Of a stretch of 6,354 nt of DNA, positions 1 through 5,852 are shown piece by piece; position 1 is the first letter of the stretch, and every line of letters begins with the position of its first letter. The stretch comes from DATJHM01 sp035493895 (GTDB lineage: Bacteria > Chloroflexota > Ktedonobacteria > Ktedonobacterales > Ktedonobacteraceae), in the NCBI GenBank assembly GCA_035493895.1, contig DATJHM010000051.1, forward strand, positions 1-6,354, written 5' to 3'. The notes under the pieces were generated by a model. It searched no databases and had not been told where the DNA came from. It saw nothing but the letters and a program-made list of their open reading frames with translations. The translations under genes and the position numbers were made by a program.

Positions 1-2
1 CC

Positions 3-2012
3 TCTCGCTTCTCCGGTACATTGTACTATATGGCCCCTGAGCAGTTCTTCGGGCAGCCAGTCCCCGCAAGCGATCAATATGCGCTTGGCGTAACCGTCTA
101 CAACTGGCTGAGCGGCAAGTTTCCTTTTTCCGGCTCCTCCCATCAGTTTTACGCCTATCACCAGGGGACCATTCCGTCCACTCCGCTGCATACCCGGATA
201 CCTGATCTGCCTGCTGAGGTTGAGACTGTAGTCATGCGGGCTCTGGCCAGAGATCCTGAACAGCGTTATCCCGACATCATGGCTTTTGTGGATGCCCTGG
301 AAGATGCCAGTCAGGCCAGACCCGATTTTTATGCCCTGCCTCCTGACTGGAGCAAAAAAGCCAGTGCCCAGCTCTGGGCCGATCAGGCGTTGGCGCTCAA
401 TGATGCAGAACGCTACGAAGACGCGAAAGAGGCTTGTAGTCGTTCGCTGGCCCTCAATCCCCGTTTCTACGGAGCCTATACGCACCGGGCCTTGCTCAAA
501 TTTAACCTCAAGGACTACACTGCGGCGGTCGAAGATCTTACCTATGCGCTTGAAATTGCTCCCGACCAGCGTACGGCTTATAAGTATCGTGCCCTTGCCT
601 ATGATAAGCTGAAACAGTTTGAGCATGCCATTGCAGACCTGACTCGTGTGCTTGAATTTGATGATGCTGACTCAGATATTTATAATAATCGCGGATCTGC
701 CTATCAGAGCCTGGGTCAGTTTCAGCCTGCTCTTGCCGATTTTGATCATGCTATTGCTCTTTTCCCACGCTTTGCCCTTCCCTATGCTAATCGTGCCAGC
801 GTCTATCGCGAGCTCGGCGAGCTTCAGAAGGCTATGGACGATATCCAGCGTGCCCTGGAACTGGAGCCAGAGCTGATTCTGGCCTTAAACGAGCAAGCGA
901 TGGTTTTTCTCAAACTCGGGATGCGCGAACAGGCTCTGGACAGTATTCGGAGAGCGCAGGAAATTAATCCGAACGATCTTCAGACGTGGGTTGCGCTTGG
1001 CGGGATTCACTACGAACTCGAAGAGTATGAGCAGGCGCGTATAGCCTTTACCCGCGAGCTCGAGCTTGATCCTACGCTCGCAGATGCCTGGTATCTCTTG
1101 AGTTGTATCTCAGTAAAATTCGAAGACTATCCGCGTGCGATAGCAGAGTGTTCTGAAGCCCTGAAGGTTCAGCCCACCCACAAAAGCGCCTATCATGATC
1201 GCGCCCTGCTCCTGTATACCATGCATCAGTATGAGGAGTCACTGGTGGACTTTGAAAACGTGTTTGAACTTGACCCTACGAATACGGAGTACTGGTCCGA
1301 ATTTAGTTCACTGCTCGTCAAATTGCAGGGGAATGATCTTGTGCGGGATATGTTGTTGCGCGTCATCAATCGCCATCCCACGCTGCCCGAAGCCTGGTAT
1401 CAACTGGGTTCGTGTTCTTCGTATCATGACCGTTTTGTGGCCGCACATCAACAATTTAGCAGAGCAATTCAGCTCAATTCTAACTACTTTTTCGCCTACA
1501 CCATGCGCGCTTTGTGTAACCTGGAAACGAAGCACTACAATAGTGCGCTTATCGATTGTCGCAAGGCCAGTGCGCTCGATCCAGGTCACCATCTACCCTG
1601 GTATACGCAGGGGAGCGTTTTTCTGGAAATTGGTCAGTATGAGAGAGCCTATCACGCGTTTACGCGGGCCCTCGAGTGTAATCCGCGCAACGTTACAAGC
1701 TGGCATAATCGTGCACTTGCCGCCTATCACGAACAGGATTACGCGCAAGCCATCGAGGATTGCACGCAGGTGCTCACTTTGCAAGAGCAGCATGCTGAAG
1801 CTTACCGCACACGAGCCCAAAGTCAGCAAGAACTCGCGCATTATGCTGAGGCGCTGGAGGATTATCAAACCTATCTGGCAATTGCGCCTGAAGATGTGGA
1901 TGCCTGGAAGCAGTTGGGGCGTGTGTACGACGAACTGGGCGATTCTGCTCAGGCATGGGCAGCGTATCAGCGGGCCGCACAGCTAGCGTCCACCGATACG
2001 CCGATCCAGTAA
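3..2012 (+). CDS. Ser/Thr protein kinase with C-terminal TPR array (5'-truncated by window edge)
   Basis: The frame is already open at position 3, reading SRFSGTLYYMAPEQ, so the gene starts upstream; the TTG at 21 is not a real start. GT-x-YYMAPEQ is the end of a Hanks-type kinase activation segment. DQYALGVTVYNWLSGKFPF (around 72-128) is subdomain IX with its conserved Asp, and RALARDPEQRYPD (around 237-275) is subdomain XI with its Arg. The ATP-binding loop, catalytic HRD and DFG motifs lie outside the window. After a short linker, about 16 back-to-back 34-residue TPRs run from about 363 to the stop, with typical W/Y-x-x-x-G/A, Y and P positions (e.g. AWYQLGSC, ALEDYQTYLAIAP). The tenth repeat (about 1281-1382) is degenerate. 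No membrane segment follows the kinase domain, so a cytosolic protein is likely. By family knowledge it phosphorylates Ser/Thr while the TPRs recruit partners; the target is unknown. The gene is convergent with the MFS gene, 24 bp between stops. Confidence 0.93.
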   Translation, partial: SRFSGTLYYMAPEQFFGQPVPASDQYALGVTVYNWLSGKFPFSGSSHQFYAYHQGTIPSTPLHTRIPDLPAEVETVVMRALARDPEQRYPDIMAFVDALEDASQARPDFYALPPDWSKKASAQLWADQALALNDAERYEDAKEACSRSLALNPRFYGAYTHRALLKFNLKDYTAAVEDLTYALEIAPDQRTAYKYRALAYDKLKQFEHAIADLTRVLEFDDADSDIYNNRGSAYQSLGQFQPALADFDHAIALFPRFALPYANRASVYRELGELQKAMDDIQRALELEPELILALNEQAMVFLKLGMREQALDSIRRAQEINPNDLQTWVALGGIHYELEEYEQARIAFTRELELDPTLADAWYLLSCISVKFEDYPRAIAECSEALKVQPTHKSAYHDRALLLYTMHQYEESLVDFENVFELDPTNTEYWSEFSSLLVKLQGNDLVRDMLLRVINRHPTLPEAWYQLGSCSSYHDRFVAAHQQFSRAIQLNSNYFFAYTMRALCNLETKHYNSALIDCRKASALDPGHHLPWYTQGSVFLEIGQYERAYHAFTRALECNPRNVTSWHNRALAAYHEQDYAQAIEDCTQVLTLQEQHAEAYRTRAQSQQELAHYAEALEDYQTYLAIAPEDVDAWKQLGRVYDELGDSAQAWAAYQRAAQLASTDTPIQ

Positions 2013-2024
2013 AGATTGCTGTCT

Positions 2025-2065
2025 GCGAACGCGCGGCTAGAATACTTCCAGCGTCGCGCGTTCGC
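2025..2065. terminator. Inverted repeat at the convergent gene junction, possible shared terminator
   Basis: GCGAACGCGCG (2025-2035) and CGCGCGTTCGC (2055-2065) are perfect 11-bp inverted repeats around a 19-nt loop. The hairpin covers the last codons and stop of the MFS gene and sits 13 bp past the kinase-TPR stop, so either transcript could form it. Neither side has a T-tract, so it is not a canonical intrinsic terminator. It may block converging transcription or protect 3' ends. The repeat is seen; the function is inferred. Confidence 0.4.
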
Positions 2066-3467
2066 CCTGCATCGTCGCGGCCGCATCTTTGTCGCGCACC
2101 TTGAACGCAATCCCCAGACCAATTGCCACAAGCGCAGCACCCGCAATAAATGCGACATGGTAGGCGGTCAGGTTGGCAACGGCTGTCCCGGCTGCGTCAG
2201 GATGGGTGAGTCCGACAATACTGAGGACCGTACTCATCACCGCGATCCCGAACGCAGCGCCGACCTGCCACTGCACATTAAACAAGGCCGTTGCTCTGCC
2301 CATTTCAGCATGTGTAATCGTGGCAAAGGCGGCAGTTTGCATAGGCAGGAACATATAGGCCATGCCAAAACCCGTCATGAATAGCAGTATACGCATGAGC
2401 CATAGATTGGTATCGTTGCCCATGAAGCAGAGAAGCAATAACATAAGCGTTGCCCAGATCAGTCCAGCAACCGTCAGCCGACGTGGCCCGATGCGTGGAT
2501 AGAGGCGGGAAACGAACTGTGTAGATACGACGACCCCGATGGATTCAGGAAATGTCGTCAGACCAGAAACAAATGCCGAGATGCCTCGCCCTTCCTGTAA
2601 ATAGAGAGGTGCGACAAAAAGCACACCGAGAAAACCGGCGGCTGCGAACAGGGAGACCAGATTGCAGGTGCGAAAGATATGATTGCCCAGCAGACGCAGA
2701 TCGATCATGGGCTCTTTCGTGCGCAATTCTATCACCACAAAGAGCACCAGCAAGATCACCCCTACGATGAGACTGCCCAGGATACCGAATGAGGTCCAGC
2801 CAAAGGATGCCCCTTCGCTCAATGCATACATCGTCAGCGCCAGACCAATGCCCGCGAGCAGAAAACCAGGCAGATCGAAGCTTCCCGCATCTGGCTCTCG
2901 ATGCTCCTGTAAATAGACCAGGCCGAATAAGCAGGCCGCGATACAAATAGGGACATTGACATAGAAGACCCAGCGCCACGATAAATGGTCGACAAAGAAG
3001 CCGCCGAGGACTGGTCCCGTTGCGGGCGCGATAATCGTCGGGATCATGAGCGTGCTCGACAAACGAATACGCTCTTCTGGGGGAAATATGCGATACAAAA
3101 TAGCGGTACCGACCGGAATAAGCGCGCCTCCCGCCAATCCCTGCAAGGCACGAAATGCGACAAGCGCCTCAAAGTTCCAGGCGAGACCACAGAGCGCGGA
3201 GGCCAGAGCAAATAATGCCAGCACCGAGAGAAACACTCGCTTCGTTCCCCAGCGATCCCCCATCCAGCCAGATACCGGAATGATTACTGCCAGGGTGACC
3301 AGATAGGCGACCACGACAATGTCAATCGACGTGCCTTTCATATGAAATTGCTGACTCAGTGCAGGCAAGGCAACGTTGACGATGGTCCCATCCATGATGC
3401 TGACGAACATGGCGACAACAAAAATAATACTGACACTTATCTTGGGATCAAGATGAAAGCGGCGCAT
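2037..3467 (-). CDS. DHA2-family (EmrB/QacA-type) 14-TM MFS efflux transporter
   Basis: The 476-residue protein has about 14 hydrophobic segments. Signature motifs of the 14-TM drug:H+ antiporter family are present: motif D1 MDGTIVNVALP (residues about 25-35, TM1), motif A GWMGDRWGTKRVF (about 67-79, TM2-3 loop), motif B RALQGLAGG (about 106-114, TM4) and antiporter motif C PATGPVLGG (about 148-156, TM5). It should sit in the cytoplasmic membrane and export a hydrophobic or cationic compound using the proton gradient; the substrate cannot be read from sequence. I chose ATG 3467 (MRRFHLDPK) over the in-frame TTG at 3491: the protein then begins with a short basic tail before TM1, as family members do, and GGAAAG lies 11 nt upstream as a modest ribosome-binding site. 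Length matches the family and no frameshift is seen. It is divergent from the methyltransferase gene, and no membrane-fusion partner is visible. Confidence 0.95.
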   Translation of the reverse strand: MRRFHLDPKISVSIIFVVAMFVSIMDGTIVNVALPALSQQFHMKGTSIDIVVVAYLVTLAVIIPVSGWMGDRWGTKRVFLSVLALFALASALCGLAWNFEALVAFRALQGLAGGALIPVGTAILYRIFPPEERIRLSSTLMIPTIIAPATGPVLGGFFVDHLSWRWVFYVNVPICIAACLFGLVYLQEHREPDAGSFDLPGFLLAGIGLALTMYALSEGASFGWTSFGILGSLIVGVILLVLFVVIELRTKEPMIDLRLLGNHIFRTCNLVSLFAAAGFLGVLFVAPLYLQEGRGISAFVSGLTTFPESIGVVVSTQFVSRLYPRIGPRRLTVAGLIWATLMLLLLCFMGNDTNLWLMRILLFMTGFGMAYMFLPMQTAAFATITHAEMGRATALFNVQWQVGAAFGIAVMSTVLSIVGLTHPDAAGTAVANLTAYHVAFIAGAALVAIGLGIAFKVRDKDAAATMQGERATLEVF

Positions 3468-3506
3468 GAGATAAACAACTTTCCAGCACAAATAAGCACA
3501 TACGCT

Positions 3507-3523
3507 TTTGAGTATGATTCAAA
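3507..3523. repeat. Short inverted repeat ahead of the MFS start
   Basis: TTTGA (3507-3511) and TCAAA (3519-3523) form a 5-bp dyad around 7 nt, about 40 bp upstream of the MFS ATG. The spacing would suit a dimeric repressor, but arms this short can occur by chance. Confidence 0.2.
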
Positions 3524-3537
3524 TCAAGAGGACGATG

Positions 3538-3556
3538 TACAAGAGAATACAAGAGA
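3538..3556. repeat. Tandem direct repeat with 10-bp period upstream of the MFS gene
   Basis: TACAAGAGA occurs at 3538-3546 and again at 3548-3556, one helical turn apart; on the MFS coding strand this reads TCTCTTGTAT then TCTCTTGTAC. It lies 70-90 bp ahead of the MFS start, inside the predicted leader. It could be a protein-binding site or chance in a purine-rich stretch. Confidence 0.35.
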
Positions 3557-3827
3557 GAAAGAGCAGCCCACCACCACAGTAACCACCACCATGCACTGCA
3601 TTGAACACGGAACTCAAAAATGGTAACTGGATACAAGCAGAAAGAAAGTTTCAGCAAAACAGAGTGGGTCTTGTGGATTACGCGACGCCTGCTCAGTCGG
3701 CGGCATGGTGAGGGGGTTTACAACTAGACGCTCCTTTGCACTTTCTGCAACTCACGACACAGCTTGCTAAAAAACGATTTCACGCGATAGCCTTGAGCAA
3801 CGACTCCACAATTGCGAATATATAACG

Positions 3828-3857
3828 ATCATACACAGCAGGGCTTCTCTTTGTCAA
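3828..3857 (-). promoter_or_regulatory. Sigma70-like promoter for the MFS gene
   Basis: On the minus strand, TTGACA (plus 3852-3857, perfect -35) is followed after 18 bp by TATGAT (plus 3828-3833, 5/6 match to -10). Transcription would begin near 3821, giving a leader of about 350 nt before the MFS ATG. This is the best minus-strand promoter I found upstream of that gene; nearer candidates match poorly. Confidence 0.6.
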
Positions 3858-3865
3858 GGGGAAAC

Positions 3866-3881
3866 TCATCCGTTCATCCGT
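3866..3881. repeat. Perfect 8-bp tandem repeat abutting the MFS promoter
   Basis: TCATCCGT is repeated head to tail at 3866-3873 and 3874-3881. It starts 9 bp upstream of the -35 box of the predicted MFS promoter, a position typical for an activator site. The repeat is certain; the role is inferred. Confidence 0.35.
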
Positions 3882-3929
3882 AAAATTCTCGCTTTCATTT
3901 CCCCTTTTCCCACCGCAACCTGCTTTCGC

Positions 3930-3962
3930 TGTTCCACATTCTTATTATCAGAATGTTCCACA
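3930..3962. repeat. Overlapping direct and inverted repeats upstream of the methyltransferase promoter
   Basis: TGTTCCACA occurs at 3930-3938 and 3954-3962, 24 bp apart in the same orientation. Nested with them, ACATTCT (3936-3942) and AGAATGT (3950-3956) form a perfect 7-bp dyad around 7 nt. The block ends about 20 bp before the plus-strand -35 box, where an activator or a regulator shared by the two divergent genes could bind. Confidence 0.4.
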
Positions 3963-3982
3963 CTATTATGGAAAACAAGGAT

Positions 3983-4011
3983 TTGACGTAACGCTCTCTA
4001 TCTGTTATCTT
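3983..4011 (+). promoter_or_regulatory. Sigma70-like promoter for the methyltransferase gene
   Basis: TTGACG (3983-3988, 5/6 match to -35) is followed after exactly 17 bp by TATCTT (4006-4011, 4/6 match to -10). Transcription would start near 4018, giving a leader of about 119 nt before the chosen start codon. The surrounding DNA is AT-rich, as expected of a promoter. Confidence 0.6.
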
Positions 4012-4024
4012 TTTATTTAAATTA

Positions 4025-4037
4025 TGTAAAGTTTACA
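4025..4037. promoter_or_regulatory. Candidate operator palindrome just downstream of the methyltransferase promoter
   Basis: TGTAAA-G-TTTACA is a perfect odd-centred palindrome with 6-bp arms. It lies about 7-19 bp downstream of the predicted transcription start, a classic place for a repressor to act. No regulator gene is present in the window to pair with it, so the binding protein is unknown. Confidence 0.45.
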
Positions 4038-4082
4038 ATACTGGGGAAATCCTAAGCTGTAATAGATCATAGGAGGAAAGAG

Positions 4083-4112
4083 GTAGCTGAATAGGCTTGC
4101 TTATTCGGCTAC
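4083..4112 (+). promoter_or_regulatory. Leader hairpin between a strong Shine-Dalgarno sequence and ATG 4114
   Basis: GTAGCTGAATA (4083-4093) pairs with TATTCGGCTAC (4102-4112) around an 8-nt loop: 11 pairs, one of them G-U. Six nt before the hairpin lies AGGAGG (4071-4076), an excellent Shine-Dalgarno sequence, and 1 nt after it lies an ATG (4114). Folding would place AGGAGG an effective 7 nt from that ATG. This suggests translational control of the leader or of the methyltransferase; the fold is inferred from complementarity. Confidence 0.5.
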
Positions 4113-4113
4113 T

Positions 4114-4200
4114 ATGCTTTCTCGTGGGAGATGCTTATGTCCACTTCAGATCATTCCAACGCGAATTGGTCTTTTATTTTGCCGGAAGGGGGAGCCCTGA
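4114..4200 (+). CDS. Possible 28-residue leader peptide overlapping the methyltransferase start
   Basis: ATG 4114 opens a 28-codon frame ending at TGA 4198-4200. It overlaps the start of the methyltransferase in a different frame. Its only good Shine-Dalgarno (AGGAGG at 4071) is too far away in linear sequence but becomes well placed if the 4083-4112 hairpin is looped out. The peptide starts MLSRGRCLCP and resembles nothing I recognise. It may be chance; it matters only if the hairpin arrangement is real. Confidence 0.2.
   Translation: MLSRGRCLCPLQIIPTRIGLLFCRKGEP
4126..4130 (+). promoter_or_regulatory. Ribosome-binding site deciding the methyltransferase start
   Basis: GGGAG ends 6 nt before ATG 4137 and directly abuts the other in-frame ATG at 4131, which would be too close. 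This favours 4137 (MSTSDHSN) as the start. Confidence 0.6.
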
Positions 4201-5000
4201 CGGCGTGGTTACATAGTATCGATACATTGATAACCAGGGGCATAGGTGGCATTCTGGCGGAACGAGGGAACGATCCCTCGGGCTTTCGTGATGTCCTGGA
4301 TCTTGGTTGTGGGGTGGGAGGATGGGCGATGGCAGTGGCGAGTTGTTCTGCTGATATCAAAGTCGTTGGCGTCGATATTAACGAGCATCTGATGTCCTAT
4401 GCCCAGATGGATGCACAGGGGCGCGGCCTGGATAACGTCCGTTTCCAGATTATGGATGTGCGACAGCCGTTGGAGTTCCCTGATAACTCGTTTGATCTGG
4501 TCAATGCGAGCACATTTTTTAGTTCGCTGAGCCCTGCGGACTGGCCTCCGTTGTTGCGTGAGTGTGCGCGTATCCTGCGTCCTGGTTGTATCTTGCGGCT
4601 TATGGAACTGGAGCGTGCGATCACCAATAGCCCGGCACTAGAGCAGTTCTGGGATCTCTATGCGCGTGCATTGTTCGTCGATGGACGCAGTTTTTCCCAT
4701 GATGGGAAACGCATTGGCATCGCTGTGCAGATGGGTCGCCTCTTACATGAAGCCGGTTTCCAGAATATAGAGCGTCAGGTCCATACTCCCGAGTTCTCTT
4801 CCTGGGCTCCGGGACATCATGCCTGGCAAGAGCACACGCTGATTACGCAGACGCTCCTGGAATCGTTCCTGGTGAAAAGCGGTGTGGCGACCAGAGAGGA
4901 GCTTGCCCGTATACGCGAGCAGGAAAAGCTCGACATGCTCTCTCCAGATTTTTGTGGGCTGGCACATTATTATACGGCATGGGGAACGAAACCTGTGTAG
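4137..5000 (+). CDS. Class I SAM-dependent methyltransferase
   Basis: This 287-residue protein carries the Rossmann-type SAM-binding core. Motif I is VLDLGCGVGG (residues about 53-62). VVGVDI (about 76-81) carries the acidic residue that holds the ribose hydroxyls. A third-strand acid lies in FQIMDV (about 103-108), FDLVNAS (about 119-125) is motif II, and LRECARILRPGCILRLME is the usual post-II helix and strand. This places it with the Methyltransf_11/25 small-molecule group (UbiE-like); the C-terminal 130 residues, likely a substrate cap, match nothing I can name. It should be cytosolic and transfer a methyl group from SAM; acceptor unknown. It is divergent from the MFS exporter across a shared 669-bp control region and has its own promoter, candidate operator and structured leader. 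Nothing follows it in the same operon. Confidence 0.9.
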   Translation: MSTSDHSNANWSFILPEGGALTAWLHSIDTLITRGIGGILAERGNDPSGFRDVLDLGCGVGGWAMAVASCSADIKVVGVDINEHLMSYAQMDAQGRGLDNVRFQIMDVRQPLEFPDNSFDLVNASTFFSSLSPADWPPLLRECARILRPGCILRLMELERAITNSPALEQFWDLYARALFVDGRSFSHDGKRIGIAVQMGRLLHEAGFQNIERQVHTPEFSSWAPGHHAWQEHTLITQTLLESFLVKSGVATREELARIREQEKLDMLSPDFCGLAHYYTAWGTKPV

Positions 5001-5024
5001 CCGGAACAAGAAGGAAGTATGACC

Positions 5025-5052
5025 GGCAGGGGTAGTGGCTTGATGCCCTGCC
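5025..5052 (+). other. Hairpin just after the methyltransferase gene
   Basis: GGCAGGG (5025-5031) and CCCTGCC (5046-5052) are perfect 7-bp inverted repeats around 14 nt, 24 bp after the stop. No T-tract follows, so termination here is uncertain. The rest of 5001-5263 shows no gene I can support; a 64-codon frame at 5019-5213 has poor start context and no recognisable content. Confidence 0.3.
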
Positions 5053-5241
5053 CTGTGGCGTCAAGGGAGACGTGTCCATCGAACAGAGTCGTGGCCGCCA
5101 CCGGGCAGGCCATGAAGCGCAGTCCCTACCTGTTCTGTTTTTTCGAGGGGATGAATGCCTGTCTGTGTTCCCCATCGACCCTCTCGCTTTCCACGATGAC
5201 GTATCTTCAATAGACGCTAATGGAGCAGGTATGAAGCCATA

Positions 5242-5262
5242 GAGCAGGCACTGCTCCCTTTT
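5242..5262 (+). terminator. Weak intrinsic terminator candidate facing the IclR remnant
   Basis: GAGCAG-GCA-CTGCTC (5242-5256) is a tight 6-bp GC-rich hairpin followed by CC and TTTT. A second GGAGCAG at 5222-5228 could pair with the same right arm. It could end transcripts from the methyltransferase; the T-run is short. It ends 2 bp before the stop codon of the minus-strand IclR remnant. Confidence 0.35.
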
Positions 5263-5263
5263 A

Positions 5264-5566
5264 CTACGCGAACGCTTTATACTGCGGCAGATTTGCTCTT
5301 TTGAGCTGATCCGTAAAGCCCAGCTTATACGAGATCTCACGGGCGCTCGTAACTACGCGGCGGATCATATCCTCTCTGGCGTCTCCCAGCAGAACCGAGC
5401 GAATGCCGCCAATCGAGATCGCGGCGCGGATCTTCCCGGTATAGTCGAAGATGGGGGCTCCGATGGAGGCAATGCCCGGAGTAATATCTTCGTCGCTGAT
5501 GGAATAGCCGTCCGTGCGCATAGCTTGTAGAAGCGTAAGAAAAAGAGCATTTTCTCTAGCTTTACT
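5264..5566 (-). pseudogene. IclR-family transcriptional regulator, C-terminal remnant
   Basis: The minus-strand frame ends at TAG (plus 5264-5266). From about 5548 it reads ALFLTLLQAMRTDGYSISDE, then ITPGIASIGAPIFDYTG, KIRAAISIGG and VTSAREISYKLGF. These are the last blocks of the IclR effector-binding domain (R-x-x-GYS, GI-x-x-IGAPIFD, AAISIGG, terminal IS-x-x-LG helix). Only about 95 of the usual 250 residues remain: the winged-helix DNA-binding domain and the first half of the ligand domain are gone. An in-frame TAG (plus 5567-5569) and then the large palindrome cut it off. ATG 5521 could in principle start an 85-residue product, but it falls inside a conserved block, so I call this a pseudogene. 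By family knowledge the intact protein would have controlled a catabolic operon, in keeping with the ALDH and ADH remnants nearby. Confidence 0.8.
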
Positions 5567-5731
5567 CTATGCTCCTATCACACATAGGGATGCCCAGCTG
5601 CGGCCGGGCATCCCTATGTGTGATAGGAGCTTTTTATTACGCGGTTTTCGGGCCGATCCATACGGTTTGTATGTCACTAATTCTTTGAGGCCGAAGGAGG
5701 AGAGTTCGCGTCCATAGCCGCTATTCTCGAC
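5567..5731 (-). pseudogene. Aldehyde dehydrogenase, C-terminal tip remnant
   Basis: On the minus strand, from about 5731, the frame reads VENSGYGRELSSFGLKELV then TYKPYG. This is the C-terminal ALDH signature (K/N-SGYGRE-L-x-x-x-G-x-K-E-[FLY]), closest in style to succinate-semialdehyde dehydrogenases. Only about 30 residues of homology survive out of roughly 460-490; the catalytic Cys and Glu regions are missing. The frame is open back to a TAG at plus 5786-5788 with no ATG, GTG or TTG, so it has no start. Downstream it runs through the 25-bp-arm palindrome and stops at TAG 5567-5569, beyond which the same frame becomes the IclR remnant. The last 20 or so codons are therefore palindrome-derived and not ALDH. 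It is too short to assign a substrate. Confidence 0.7.
5571..5630. repeat. Perfect 25-bp inverted repeat with 10-bp spacer
   Basis: The arms are 5571-5595 (starting GCTCCTATCACACATAGG, ending GATGCCC) and 5606-5630, exact reverse complements over 25 bp around AGCTGCGGCC. On the plus strand the second arm is followed by TTTTTATTA, giving it the shape of a very strong intrinsic terminator for plus transcription; the opposite side has no T-tract. It lies between the ALDH and IclR remnants and is the only undamaged structure there. It may be a terminator, a small non-autonomous palindromic element, or two abutting ends of a deleted insertion sequence. AGCTTT at 5558-5563 and 5628-5633 is too poor a match at the flanks to count as a target-site duplication. 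Confidence 0.85.
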
Positions 5732-5817
5732 ATTGTGAACCCTCTCGGCGATCCTGGCGTTCCATGCTGTGTCATCCTTAACATGCTACAATATAATTCT
5801 CTCTTACCATAACTTTC

Positions 5818-5835
5818 GGCATCTCGCAAGATGCC
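5818..5835. promoter_or_regulatory. Candidate operator or leader hairpin, 7-bp arms
   Basis: GGCATCT-CGCA-AGATGCC is a perfect dyad with a 4-nt centre. It begins about 11 bp downstream of the start site predicted for the minus-strand promoter at 5853-5881, so it could be an operator or a 5' RNA hairpin of that transcript. Confidence 0.4.
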
Positions 5836-5852
5836 CGGTTCTTGCCGGAGAG

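Larger units (their letters stand above)
3468..4136. other. Divergent intergenic control region
   Basis: No convincing protein gene fits in these 669 bp apart from the tentative leader peptide at its end. The region holds opposing promoters about 125 bp apart (3828-3857 minus, 3983-4011 plus), the repeats listed separately, and a simple CCACCA-rich patch at about 3569-3590. The part from 3468 to 3820 would be the unusually long leader of the MFS transcript. Confidence 0.6.

Noticed and set aside
1195..1986. 263-codon plus-strand frame inside the kinase-TPR gene
   Set aside because: An out-of-frame shadow of the TPR array; the repeat-perfect TPR frame is clearly the coding one.
3569..3590. 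CCACCA repeats as a CRISPR or tandem-repeat array
   Set aside because: Only short, irregular triplet-like units with no spacers; simple sequence at most.
3930..3962. LexA (SOS) box
   Set aside because: GAATGTTC and GAACATTC look similar to Gram-positive LexA half sites, but no GAAC-N4-GTTC arrangement is present.
4025..4037. Catabolite-response (cre/LacI-type) site
   Set aside because: cre-type sites are even-centred with a central CG. This palindrome is 13 bp with a single central G, so I kept it only as an unassigned operator candidate.
5019..5213. 64-codon plus-strand frame after the methyltransferase
   Set aside because: AAGGA lies only 3 nt from the ATG, the peptide has no recognisable feature, and the frame overlaps a hairpin; not supportable as a gene.
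4843..5340. 165-codon minus-strand open frame
   Set aside because: It lies antisense to the methyltransferase and across its 3' flank, has a composition poor in hydrophobic core residues and rich in Arg, Ser and Pro, and resembles no family.
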